61,424 bases of DNA, taken from assembly GCA_003402735.1 (NCBI GenBank), contig QQNE01000010.1, positions 1 to 61,424 on the forward strand. The letters run 5' to 3'. Every line of letters starts with the position of its first letter. Position 1 is the stretch's first letter. The notes beneath the pieces are model-generated. The model had not been told where the DNA came from, made no database searches, and was given only the letters and a program-made list of their open reading frames with translations. Both the position numbers and the translations under genes were made by a program. The DNA comes from Verrucomicrobiota bacterium (GTDB lineage: Bacteria; Verrucomicrobiota; Verrucomicrobiia; Verrucomicrobiales; DEV007). Of this stretch, positions 48,417 to 56,764 are shown piece after piece.

Positions 48417-51308
48417 TCAGCGCGCCCCGCCCCAGAGCGATCCAAAGAATCGCTCCGTCATTTCCCTTCCGGCCGGCCCGTAAGGATGCCCCTCGCGGTG
48501 GTTGCGAAACTGCAGCTTTTCCCCGGCCTTGTAGAGCGAATACACCGGCCGGGCCGCGTCGAGATAGAGCTGACTCTCGTCCGTGTCCGCGCTGTCGCCT
48601 CCAATCACCAGAAAGGCCCGGGGAGCGATCAACGCCAACAGTTCCTGATGATCGTGGGCGAACCCGGTTTGCCGCACCTGCGGCCCCAGATACCATGGTG
48701 CCTCCCAGTTGCTCATCGCCAGCCCAAGCCCGCCCTCGCTGAAAACGGCCCCCTGAACCCGCTCATCGAACGCCGCCAGATACAGCGCTTCCTTGGCTCC
48801 CAGGGAATGCCCGGCCGCCCCCAACCGGGCCGGGTCCACCTCCGGCAAGGCGGCGAGAACATCGAGAGCCCGAATCCCGTCCCACAACATCCGGGCCATG
48901 CCGGTCTGCCAACGCCTCAAGACAACGGCCGTGTGTGTGGCGAAGTCCGCCCCCTCATTGAAAATGTAGTTGCGAGGGCAGAGAACCACATGCCCAAGCT
49001 CCGCGAGATGCACGCCATGGGTTGCGTCTGAGGAATGGGATTCCCCCACCCCAGCGACTCCCCGGGCATGCGCCTTCTCGGTCGGATGGAACACCACCAC
49101 GCCCGGCCTCCGCGCCTTGGCCGAGGCCTCCGCGGGAATCAAGAGATAGCCATCGGCCGTGGTGACCTCGTCGATCTGGTAACGAACGTGCTGCCGTTTG
49201 AACCTGGGCAGCCGCTCCTCACCGAGGATCTCCAGGTTCAGATCCACCCTGGATTGCGGAAGCGGCCCCAAAACACCTTGCCACGCCTGCCGCAATTCCG
49301 CGCGACGCACCGCCCACTCGGCCGCACTCCGCCCGGGATCCAGCGCGGGGAGCGGCGCCTCCTTGAAGATGCCCGCCTCCGGCCCGAAATCCCATGGAGC
49401 CACCTTCTCCCCGATCGCCTCCAACCAGGCTCCCGAGGAAAAAGCGAGAAACAATCGGGCGTCATCCTGCTGCCAACGCGTCCTCAGATACAGGGCACGC
49501 ATGGCCGGAAGCAACGGCTTGGCCCGATCTCCCAGCAACTCGATGGCACGGCAGGCGTGGAGCGCGTTCCACCAGCCCGGCTCGCCCAATCCCCGGCTCA
49601 GGACCTCCAAAGCCTGAGCCCTGTTGGACTCGTCCTCGGCCAGCCACCGAGCCGCCTCGAACCGCACCGGCGGAGCGGGATCCTCCAAGAGGCGCGCAAT
49701 CTTTCCAGGATCGGCAAATCCCGCCCGGCGCAGGCCCACCACCGCCCAGTAACGCCGCTCCACCTCCCCAGACTCCACCCCCTTCAGCAACGCCGCCACA
49801 TCGCTTGAACCGACCCCATCCGCGGCTTCCCATGCCGACGCCAGAACCGCTTCGCCCGGGGAATCACCCGCCTTGGCGAAGCGCCAGAGGGAATCCTCGG
49901 TCAACGCCCCGCGATCGCCGATCTCGGAGCGATGGCGGCGAAATTCCCGCCGGAAACGCTCCAGCGCTTGCGCTTGCTCCGTCGACATCGGTCCGTCGAG
50001 CAAGTTGTCGATCTGTTCCGGATCCGCAGTCACATCATAAAACGCCTCCACCGGCTTCTCGGGCCCCGCATAATCGAGTTGAGCGGGCGTCAGCGCCCCG
50101 AGTTTCCGCCTGGCCAAATCCGCGATCTCGCGCCGGATGGCGGAAACATCCGAATAGGCTTCCGGCTGATTGCAGCTCGTCAGCGGTTGATAATTGCGAA
50201 CATAAAGATATTTGCGGTCTCGCAGACTGCGCATCAGGTCGAGGGCCTCATCGACACGGTCACGACTCCCGTAGACATATTCGCGCGGGGCCGCGGGTCG
50301 CGTTCCGGCAAAGGCCGCGCCCTGGAAATGCGCTGGAAGAGCGAGTCCCGCCAACTGCAGAACGGTGGGCGCGAAATCGACAAAACTGACCAGACGATCC
50401 GTTGCCTCCCCCGGCGAAACCGGAGCGAGGTGCCGGTATTTTGGGGGAAACCTCACCAGCAGCGGCACCCGCATGCCGGAATCATAAAGCAACCGCTTGT
50501 GCCGGGGCAGTCCGGCCCCGTGGTCCGAGAAAAAGAAGACAATCGTATCGTCCGCCAAGCCGTCCTGCTCCAGCTCCGCCAGGATCCGCCCGACGTTGCG
50601 ATCCATCAGGGCGACGCAATCCGCATAACGAGCCAGCGTGCGACGAACCGTATCGGTATCGGGATAATAGGGCGGCACCCTGGCCAGGGCCGGGTCGTGA
50701 ATCTCCTCGGGCCGGAGCTTGGACTGGACGTGTTTCGCAAAGGACTGCCAGGACCACGACATCGTGCGCGACTGATGCGTTGTCATGTCGTTGAAGACGG
50801 CAAAAAAGGGTTGCCCGGGCCGACGTCCCGCATCCCGCCAGTGCGCGGTTTCACTCGAGATGTCCCACGACTCCGCAATCAGCCTCCCGGCGTCCCCGGT
50901 GTTGTAATCGGTTTTCCCTTGGTTCGAGGTGAAATACCCGGCCTGACGAAGATAAAACGGAAAGCCGTGAACCGACGCCGAAAGCGGAAATTCCGAGCGC
51001 ATCTGATGCGTTCCGGTTGCGACCGGATAACGGCCGGTGATGAGACACGAACGGGAGGGAGAGCAGACCGGGGAAGCCGCGAACGCGAGGTCGTAGCGGA
51101 CACTCTCCCGGGCAAAGGCGTTGAGATGCGGAGTTCGAGCATAACGATCACCGTAACAGCCCAAATTTGGACTGAGGTCCTCCGCCGTGATCCACAGGAT
51201 GTTGGGGCTGGGTTGCGGCCCGCCCGCGAGCGCGGCCGCCGAGTGAATCCCAAAACACCAAAGCGTCAGCGCCGCCCACGCCGCGTGCTTACCGAAGGGG
51301 CAATTCAT
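48417..51308 (-). CDS. Exported sulfatase fused to HEAT-like and alpha/beta-hydrolase (esterase) domains
   Basis: A 963-residue protein. After a signal-like N-terminus, residues 36-510 are a type I sulfatase: VCSPSR (81-86) is the CxPSR formylglycine site, ITAEDLSPNLGCYGD gives metal ligands and FSDHGAGLPRHK the later ones. Residues about 570-680 resemble HEAT repeats (ADPGKIARLLEDPAPPVRFEAARWLAED). The C-terminal third is a dienelactone hydrolase/acetyl-xylan-esterase-like domain with nucleophile motif GHSLGAKEAL and a late His in NHREGHPYG. It overlaps the GH71/99-like gene by 20 bases. Inferred role: removing sulfate and ester groups from one polysaccharide. Confidence 0.83.
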   Translation of the reverse strand: MNCPFGKHAAWAALTLWCFGIHSAAALAGGPQPSPNILWITAEDLSPNLGCYGDRYARTPHLNAFARESVRYDLAFAASPVCSPSRSCLITGRYPVATGTHQMRSEFPLSASVHGFPFYLRQAGYFTSNQGKTDYNTGDAGRLIAESWDISSETAHWRDAGRRPGQPFFAVFNDMTTHQSRTMSWSWQSFAKHVQSKLRPEEIHDPALARVPPYYPDTDTVRRTLARYADCVALMDRNVGRILAELEQDGLADDTIVFFFSDHGAGLPRHKRLLYDSGMRVPLLVRFPPKYRHLAPVSPGEATDRLVSFVDFAPTVLQLAGLALPAHFQGAAFAGTRPAAPREYVYGSRDRVDEALDLMRSLRDRKYLYVRNYQPLTSCNQPEAYSDVSAIRREIADLARRKLGALTPAQLDYAGPEKPVEAFYDVTADPEQIDNLLDGPMSTEQAQALERFRREFRRHRSEIGDRGALTEDSLWRFAKAGDSPGEAVLASAWEAADGVGSSDVAALLKGVESGEVERRYWAVVGLRRAGFADPGKIARLLEDPAPPVRFEAARWLAEDESNRAQALEVLSRGLGEPGWWNALHACRAIELLGDRAKPLLPAMRALYLRTRWQQDDARLFLAFSSGAWLEAIGEKVAPWDFGPEAGIFKEAPLPALDPGRSAAEWAVRRAELRQAWQGVLGPLPQSRVDLNLEILGEERLPRFKRQHVRYQIDEVTTADGYLLIPAEASAKARRPGVVVFHPTEKAHARGVAGVGESHSSDATHGVHLAELGHVVLCPRNYIFNEGADFATHTAVVLRRWQTGMARMLWDGIRALDVLAALPEVDPARLGAAGHSLGAKEALYLAAFDERVQGAVFSEGGLGLAMSNWEAPWYLGPQVRQTGFAHDHQELLALIAPRAFLVIGGDSADTDESQLYLDAARPVYSLYKAGEKLQFRNHREGHPYGPAGREMTERFFGSLWGGAR

Positions 51309-52611
51309 CGCGCAACAAACGTCCCCCCTGCCCACAAAGCCAGAGATAATGATCACCGGGCACTCCTTCATAACTGACAAATGGCGAAGCCCCCACGGGC
51401 GGGACGTTGCGACAGGGAAGAATCGCCGTCGCTTCGTCGATTTCGTCGAACATGGCCACAAAAGCTCCCTTGGCCCCCGCTCCTTTGATCGTGGTGAACT
51501 GTTTCCAGAGAAAACGTCCACCCTGACGCGGAATCGCATTGAGGGGAGCCTCGCCGCCGCGGAGGTTGTGCCAGCTGAAGCCGGGAAACACCACGGGCAA
51601 GTAGGAGATCCCGCGTCCGGCGCACCAGTCCAGATCCTGGCGCAAGTTCGGAGCCGCGATGGCATCGACCTCTGCGATCTGGCCATACCGCCCCACCGAC
51701 CAGGGGCTGATGATATCCGCCAGCTTGAGCACCTCGTGCAGACGCGGGTCGGGTGCGCAGTCACGATCCAGCGTCCTCCACCCGTAAGGCACCCCCACCA
51801 TCAGACTCATGCCTCCCCAATCCGGGTTCTGCTTGAGCAGGCGCAAAAACCATTCGCAATCCTCCAGGGAGTAGGATCGGCCATCGTTGAAACCGATCCC
51901 CCACACCGCCACCAGGGGCTTGCCCCGATACCGCAGATACGAAGTGTCGTTCGGATCCGTTCCCAATTGCATCCGGGTGCGCAACTCTTTCCAATCCGCG
52001 GCCAATCGCTCAAAATCTGCCGAGGCCAATCCGCTCAGGTCATACATCAACGCCCAGCAACGCCCATGGGCATTCGCGGCCTCCCGACAGAGTTGCAACT
52101 TGCGGTTGTCCGCCGCAAGCCCGGCAAAATCGGTGTGCGGCTTGGCGCCGTGGACGGCAAAGCGCTGGACAAACGCGCCATCGATACCGTGTTCCCGCAT
52201 CCATCGGTGATGCCGATCCACCGTCTTGGGGTGGAGCGAACTGAAAACCGGGGCGGGACTGCCATCGGGAAAAACGAAAGGGGTCGCGTAGAGTTCATCC
52301 GGGTCGAACCCGGCCAGGTCCGGCCACAAATCGATCGAGCAAAAGCCCGGCTCAAATTTTCCGGCCCTCTGGTAGTGGGTGAACCCGAGCCCGCTGCCGT
52401 CCCCCTCGGCGCGGAACCATCCCTGATAGCCGCACAGAACCTTTCCCTCGATCCCTTCGGTTGCCGCCCCGGTGCCGACAACTTGGCGCGGCGCCAGGCC
52501 CGCGTAGGCATCCCTCCTCGGAACCGGGGCTCCCTGGACCGGGGCCCCGAGCATCACGAGCAGCGCGATCCAAAACGGCTTGCGGGCGAACGACGCCTCA
52601 GTCATGAGCAT
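51289..52611 (-). CDS. Secreted GH71/GH99-like glycoside hydrolase
   Basis: A 440-residue protein with a signal peptide (FARKPFWIALLVMLGAPVQG). EGKVLCGYQGWFRAEGDG followed by a TIM-barrel pattern (HHRWMREHGIDGAFVQRF, RCWALMYDLSG, KPLVAVWGIGFNDGR, FVAMFDEIDEATAI) is characteristic of the xylosidase/GH71/GH99-like group. Starts at 52611 and 52605 are equally possible. Substrate not assigned; the overlapping downstream sulfatase/esterase suggests a sulfated or acylated glycan. Confidence 0.75.
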   Translation of the reverse strand: MLMTEASFARKPFWIALLVMLGAPVQGAPVPRRDAYAGLAPRQVVGTGAATEGIEGKVLCGYQGWFRAEGDGSGLGFTHYQRAGKFEPGFCSIDLWPDLAGFDPDELYATPFVFPDGSPAPVFSSLHPKTVDRHHRWMREHGIDGAFVQRFAVHGAKPHTDFAGLAADNRKLQLCREAANAHGRCWALMYDLSGLASADFERLAADWKELRTRMQLGTDPNDTSYLRYRGKPLVAVWGIGFNDGRSYSLEDCEWFLRLLKQNPDWGGMSLMVGVPYGWRTLDRDCAPDPRLHEVLKLADIISPWSVGRYGQIAEVDAIAAPNLRQDLDWCAGRGISYLPVVFPGFSWHNLRGGEAPLNAIPRQGGRFLWKQFTTIKGAGAKGAFVAMFDEIDEATAILPCRNVPPVGASPFVSYEGVPGDHYLWLCGQGGRLLRDELPLR

Positions 52612-52734
52612 GGGCGCTCCTACCACAGCGCCGGATCGACCGCAACTTTGGGACAATCCACGAAATCCGTTGCAGAGACCGCCAATCTCCCTTCTTTCAT
52701 CATCCTCCGGCCCGCCATCGGACCGCGCCCTTTG

Positions 52735-53697
52735 ATGGAAGCAAATCCCAAAAACCTACGCATTCTCAGCGGCTCCGCCCACCCGGGCCTGTGCGACCGC
52801 ATCTGTGCCCGCCTCGGAACTTCCCGGTCGGATGTCCTCGTAACGACCTTTCCGGACGGAGAGACGTTCGTGAAAATCAACGAGAACATCCGGGGGTGCG
52901 ATGTCTACATCGTCCAGCCAACCAGTCCGCCGACGAACCATCACCTGATGGAACTGTTCATCATGGTGGACGCGGCCCGACGCGCCAGCGCGGAGCGGAT
53001 CACTGCGGTGATCCCCTTCTTCGGCTATGCTCGTCAGGACCGGAAAGATCAGCCTCGGGTGCCAATCACCGCCAAATTGGTGGCCAATCTTCTGGTCGCC
53101 TCCGGAATCCAAAGGGTTCTCACCATGGACCTGCACGCGGGCCAAATCCAGGGCTTCTTCGACATCCCGGTGGATCATCTCTACGCCATGCCCGTGGTTC
53201 TGAAACACCTGCGCAAGCACAACCTCAACAAGGAGGAGTGGGTCGTCGTCTCCCCGGACGTGGGCAACCTGAAAATGACGCACGCCTACTCGCGCGCCCT
53301 GGAGATCCCGATGGCGATCGTCGGAAAACGCCGCGTCAGCGCCACCGAAGTTGAAGCGGTCGAACTGATCGGCGACGTCAAGGACCGCAACATCCTCATC
53401 GTGGACGACTTGACGGAAACATTCGGCACCATCGACCAAGCGGCTCAGCTCCTCCGGTCCCATGGTGCCCGGGAAATCCGAGCCGTGGTCTCGCACGCCG
53501 TCCTCGGCAAACTGGGCCGGGATCGCCTCGCCAAATCGGTGGTCCAGGAACTGATCTGCACCGACAGCACGCCGCAGGCCACGGGCAAGAAGATCACGAC
53601 CCTCGGGATCGATGATTTGCTCGCGGAAGCGATCAATCGGATTGCCGGCAATCAATCTGTCACTTCTCTTTTTGACATTTCCGGAGGCCAAGCCTAA
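52735..53697 (+). CDS. prs: Ribose-phosphate pyrophosphokinase
   Basis: A 320-residue enzyme making PRPP from ribose 5-phosphate and ATP. The motifs are FPDGETFVKINENIRG near the N-terminus, FGYARQDRKDQPR, VLTMDLHAGQIQGFF and the PRPP loop ILIVDDLTETFGTI. The frame is open for about 1.4 kb upstream opposite the GH71/99-like gene; ATG 52735 gives the standard N-terminus. It heads the prs-rplY-pth-rpsF-ssb cluster. Confidence 0.97.
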   Translation: MEANPKNLRILSGSAHPGLCDRICARLGTSRSDVLVTTFPDGETFVKINENIRGCDVYIVQPTSPPTNHHLMELFIMVDAARRASAERITAVIPFFGYARQDRKDQPRVPITAKLVANLLVASGIQRVLTMDLHAGQIQGFFDIPVDHLYAMPVVLKHLRKHNLNKEEWVVVSPDVGNLKMTHAYSRALEIPMAIVGKRRVSATEVEAVELIGDVKDRNILIVDDLTETFGTIDQAAQLLRSHGAREIRAVVSHAVLGKLGRDRLAKSVVQELICTDSTPQATGKKITTLGIDDLLAEAINRIAGNQSVTSLFDISGGQA

Positions 53698-53773
53698 TTT
53701 GCCCGCCCCTTTTGCGGAGACAGGGGCATCAGGCTCCAAGCCTCCGAACATCCACTTCTACCTGCAAGGCTCC

Positions 53774-54364
53774 ATGTCCATCCATTTCAAGCTCCAAGCG
53801 GAGGTTCGCGAAGGCACCGGCACAGCGACGGTGAAAAAGCTGCGCCGCCAAGGCGTCGTTCCCGGTGTCATCTACGGTGGAGGCCAGCGGAACTATCCGG
53901 TCCAGGTCAACGCCAAGGAAATCACGGACCTGCTGGCCCATGCATCCAGCGAGAACGTGCTCGTGGATTTGGTGGTGGAGGGCGCCAAGGACAAGAACAA
54001 GCTGGTGCTGATCCAAGCCGTGCAGCACAACACCCTGACCCGAGCCATCACCCACATCGATTTCCAGGCGGTTCGCGAGGACGAAGAGATTCGGGCTACC
54101 GTGCCGGTCTTCCTCTCCGGCGAACCCGTTGGCGTCAAACAGGGCGGTCTGCTCGACCATCAAGTCCACCAACTCGAAGTTCGTTGCCTGCCCAAGGATC
54201 TCCCCGAGAGCCTCACCTTCGACGTCACTGATCTCGCCATGGGCCAAGCCCTCCACGTCGGCGAAGTCAAGTTCCCACAAGGGGTGGCTCCCACCACCGG
54301 CGGAAGAGTGGTCATCGCCTTGATCGCTGAGACCCGCACGACCAAGCAGGCTGGAGCTGCCTGA
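53774..54364 (+). CDS. rplY: Ribosomal protein L25, general stress (CTC/TL5) form
   Basis: A 196-residue two-domain 5S rRNA-binding protein. The N-terminal L25 domain is EVREGTGTATVKKLRRQGVVPGVIYGG; the C-terminal TL5/CTC domain has VPVFLSGEPVGVKQGGLLDHQVHQLEVRCLPKDLPES. ATG 53774 replaces a longer in-frame start at 53612 that would overlap prs. The normal position after prs supports the call. Confidence 0.95.
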   Translation: MSIHFKLQAEVREGTGTATVKKLRRQGVVPGVIYGGGQRNYPVQVNAKEITDLLAHASSENVLVDLVVEGAKDKNKLVLIQAVQHNTLTRAITHIDFQAVREDEEIRATVPVFLSGEPVGVKQGGLLDHQVHQLEVRCLPKDLPESLTFDVTDLAMGQALHVGEVKFPQGVAPTTGGRVVIALIAETRTTKQAGAA

Positions 54365-54372
54365 TCCGCGCC

Positions 54373-55059
54373 GTGGGCGGGGAATCCCAGCATGTTCTCG
54401 AGAACGGCACAGCCAAAATCCGGCTTGTGGCGGGCCTCGGAAATCCCGGCCCAGCCTACCTCGACACCCGCCACAACGTCGGTTTCATGATCGTGGAACG
54501 CTTTGTGGCTGCTGCCGGGGAACCTTGGGCCACGGAGAAGCGTTGGGATTGCCGCATCGCCAAGGTCGCCGATACCTGGTTCATCAAGCCCCAGACGTTC
54601 ATGAACTTGAGCGGCCGCGCCGTCTCCAAAGTGTCCGCCTTTTTCAAGATCGCTCCCGAGGAAATTCTCGCCGTCCACGATGACGTCGCCCTCCCGCTCG
54701 GTCGGATCCGGCTCCGCGCCTCGGGCAGCGCGGGGGGCCACAACGGGATCAAATCGATGATCGCTGAGTTGGGATCCTCCAACTTCCCCCGGCTCAAGGT
54801 CGGCATCGATGGGAAGCGGTCCGAAGCCGATCTCGCGGACTTCGTTCTGGCCCAATTTTCGCGGGCCGAAGCGGAAACCTTGGAAAAAACGCTGCAGGAT
54901 TCCGTAGCCGCCATAGGATGCGTGCTCGACTCGGGACTGACGGTGGCCATGAACCGCTTCAACCAGGATCCGGAAACCGTTGCCAAGGCAAAACCAAAGA
55001 CTGCCCGAGCCGCAAACAAACCATCTACCAACCAACCAGACGCAGAACCAAGATCATGA
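54373..55059 (+). CDS. pth: Peptidyl-tRNA hydrolase
   Basis: A 228-residue enzyme releasing tRNA from prematurely dropped peptidyl-tRNA. The motifs are LVAGLGNPGPAYLDTRHNVGFM (His catalytic), FIKPQTFMNLSG, AVHDDVALPLGRIR and GSAGGHNGIKSM. The start is GTG; no ATG is available. The C-terminus has a basic and Ala-Pro tail of about 30 residues beyond the usual end. It overlaps rpsF by four bases. Confidence 0.96.
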   Translation: MGGESQHVLENGTAKIRLVAGLGNPGPAYLDTRHNVGFMIVERFVAAAGEPWATEKRWDCRIAKVADTWFIKPQTFMNLSGRAVSKVSAFFKIAPEEILAVHDDVALPLGRIRLRASGSAGGHNGIKSMIAELGSSNFPRLKVGIDGKRSEADLADFVLAQFSRAEAETLEKTLQDSVAAIGCVLDSGLTVAMNRFNQDPETVAKAKPKTARAANKPSTNQPDAEPRS

Positions 55060-55352
55060 GCGAGCAGAAACGAGACTACGAAGCCATCATTGTGCTGAAC
55101 CTCCAAGGCGAGGAAGGCATCGACGAAAAGATCAACGCCGTGGGCCGCGAGATCGAGGAAGAGGGTGCCAAACTGGAGAAGATCGACCGGATTGGAAAGC
55201 GGGAGTTCGCTTACAATGCCCGGAAGAAGAAATCCGGTTACTACGTGAACTACTTTTTCAAAGCGGAGCCTGACACCATCGCCAAACTCCGCGGCCGACT
55301 TCGCATCAACCCGGACATCTACCTTCAGTCTTACCAACGCATCGCCAATTGA
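55056..55352 (+). CDS. rpsF: 30S ribosomal protein S6
   Basis: A 98-residue small-subunit protein. RDYEAIIVLNL opens the beta strand; KIDRIGKREFAYNARKKKSGYYVNYFFKAEPDTIAKL is the family core. The start at MSEQKRDYEA follows an ATGA overlap with pth. The neighbour rpsR that normally follows ssb is not present here. Confidence 0.95.
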   Translation: MSEQKRDYEAIIVLNLQGEEGIDEKINAVGREIEEEGAKLEKIDRIGKREFAYNARKKKSGYYVNYFFKAEPDTIAKLRGRLRINPDIYLQSYQRIAN

Positions 55353-55429
55353 GGTGATCCGAGTTCGCGACCTTCCCTCACTTTGTACAAAAAAGTAGCC
55401 AATCGCCCCGAAAGGCAGTAGGTAGAGGG

Positions 55430-55954
55430 ATGGCCTCGTTGAACAAAGTGATGCTGATCGGAAACCTGACCAGAGATCCGGAGGTGCGTTACACCCCAAA
55501 GGGAACCGCCGTGACCGAGATCGGCTTGGCGGTAAATCGAATCATCCCAGGAGGCGATGGCGGTGAGCGCCGGGAAGAAACCACGTTTGTGGATGTCACG
55601 CTCTGGGGCAAAACCGCAGAACTGGCCGGTCAATACCTGAAAAAAGGTCGTCCCGTCTTCATCGAGGGGCGCCTCCAGTTGGAGAGCTGGCAAGACAAGA
55701 CCACCGGACAGAATCGCAGCAAGCTCTCGGTGGTCGGTGACGCCATGCAATTCCTCGGCAGCCCCTCCGGCGGGGGGGGCGGGGGTGGCGGCGGAGAAAG
55801 TTATGGCTCCTCCCACGATAGGCCGTCTTATGGCGGAGGTGGAGGAGGCGGCAACCGCGGCGGCGACCACGATTACCAACCTTCCCCGACACGTCCGGCA
55901 CCCAGCCACAACCCCAGTCCGCTCCCGGACGAAGGGGACGACATTCCCTTCTGA
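55430..55954 (+). CDS. ssb: Single-stranded DNA-binding protein
   Basis: A 174-residue protein with an OB-fold (MASLNKVMLIGNLTRDPEVRYTP; WGKTAELAGQYLKKGRPVFIEGRLQLESW), a long Gly-rich low-complexity linker (about 105-145) and the acidic C-terminal tip DEGDDIPF that docks partner proteins. The Shine-Dalgarno-like GAGGG is just before the ATG. Confidence 0.97.
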   Translation: MASLNKVMLIGNLTRDPEVRYTPKGTAVTEIGLAVNRIIPGGDGGERREETTFVDVTLWGKTAELAGQYLKKGRPVFIEGRLQLESWQDKTTGQNRSKLSVVGDAMQFLGSPSGGGGGGGGGESYGSSHDRPSYGGGGGGGNRGGDHDYQPSPTRPAPSHNPSPLPDEGDDIPF

Positions 55955-55976
55955 TCCTTCCGGTCTGGCCCTGCCA

Positions 55977-55999
55977 AGCTCCCCCGAAAATCCGGAGCT
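55977..55999. terminator. Possible weak bidirectional hairpin between ssb and the MBL-fold gene
   Basis: AGCTCC (55977-55982) and GGAGCT (55994-55999) form a six-base stem with an 11-base loop between convergent genes. There is no T tract and the right arm reaches the MBL-fold stop codon. Confidence 0.25.
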
Positions 56000-56634
56000 C
56001 AATCTTCCAGTCTGACGTAGGGATTTTTCTTCTTCTCGGTCCCGATCAATGTCTCGGGGCCGTGCCCGGGAAGGACCACCGTTTCATCCGGCAACGCATA
56101 CAACTTTTCCCGGATGCCCCGAACCAAAAGGTCGTGGTTTCCGTGCGGAAAATCGGTCCGTCCGATGCTGCCCTTGAAAAGCACGTCGCCGCCGAAAAGC
56201 AGAGGGCTATCCTTCGGATCGCCCGAGGCGAGGTAAAAACAGACGCTGTCGGGCGAGTGCCCGGGGACGTGGAGACAGGCGAAACTCAAGTCGCCCTCCG
56301 CGATTCGGTCGCCCTCGGCGATCGGCTCATCGACCTCGTAAGGTTCGACTCGGAGCCCCATTTCTGCGTAGGCGCTTTCCAGGGTCAACTCGGAATTGGG
56401 CGAAGCGAACGCGTGAACGGGGCATCCGAAGCGCTCCTTGACAAGCGCTGCGTCGGTCACGTGATCGAAGTGCGCATGCGTGAGGAGCAACCGGGACGGG
56501 CGCAGTCCGATGGCTTCCAACCACTCCGCCATTCCGGCGGGCGCATCCAGCGCAACGATGGCGCCGGAGGTGGAGACGACAACGTAGCCGTTCGTCTGGG
56601 TAAAGCCGCCGCAATGAGAGTGAATCCGGACCAT
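55999..56634 (-). CDS. MBL-fold metallo-hydrolase (glyoxalase II-like)
   Basis: A 211-residue protein with the metallo-beta-lactamase fold. The metal motif HAHFDH is at residues about 55-60, HVPGHSPDS follows, FGGDVLFKGSIGRTDFPHG is next, and LPGHGPET gives the last His. Such proteins include hydroxyacylglutathione hydrolases and other thioester hydrolases. Divergent from prc with 130 bases between. Confidence 0.9.
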   Translation of the reverse strand: MVRIHSHCGGFTQTNGYVVVSTSGAIVALDAPAGMAEWLEAIGLRPSRLLLTHAHFDHVTDAALVKERFGCPVHAFASPNSELTLESAYAEMGLRVEPYEVDEPIAEGDRIAEGDLSFACLHVPGHSPDSVCFYLASGDPKDSPLLFGGDVLFKGSIGRTDFPHGNHDLLVRGIREKLYALPDETVVLPGHGPETLIGTEKKKNPYVRLED

Positions 56635-56764
56635 CAGGGCAAATCCACCGTCTCCTTCTGAATTTCAATTGGAAAAAAGCTGTCAAAGCTGAGCCGGACG
56701 TGTAGGTTGACCTCCGGCGCTCATCCCCAGAACGCCTCACCCAGTTCATCCCAAGAACAAACCC

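Noticed and set aside
51349..52734. N-terminal extension of prs opposite the GH71/99-like gene
   Set aside because: PRPP synthetases start as at 52735; the extension is antisense to a real gene and has no motif.
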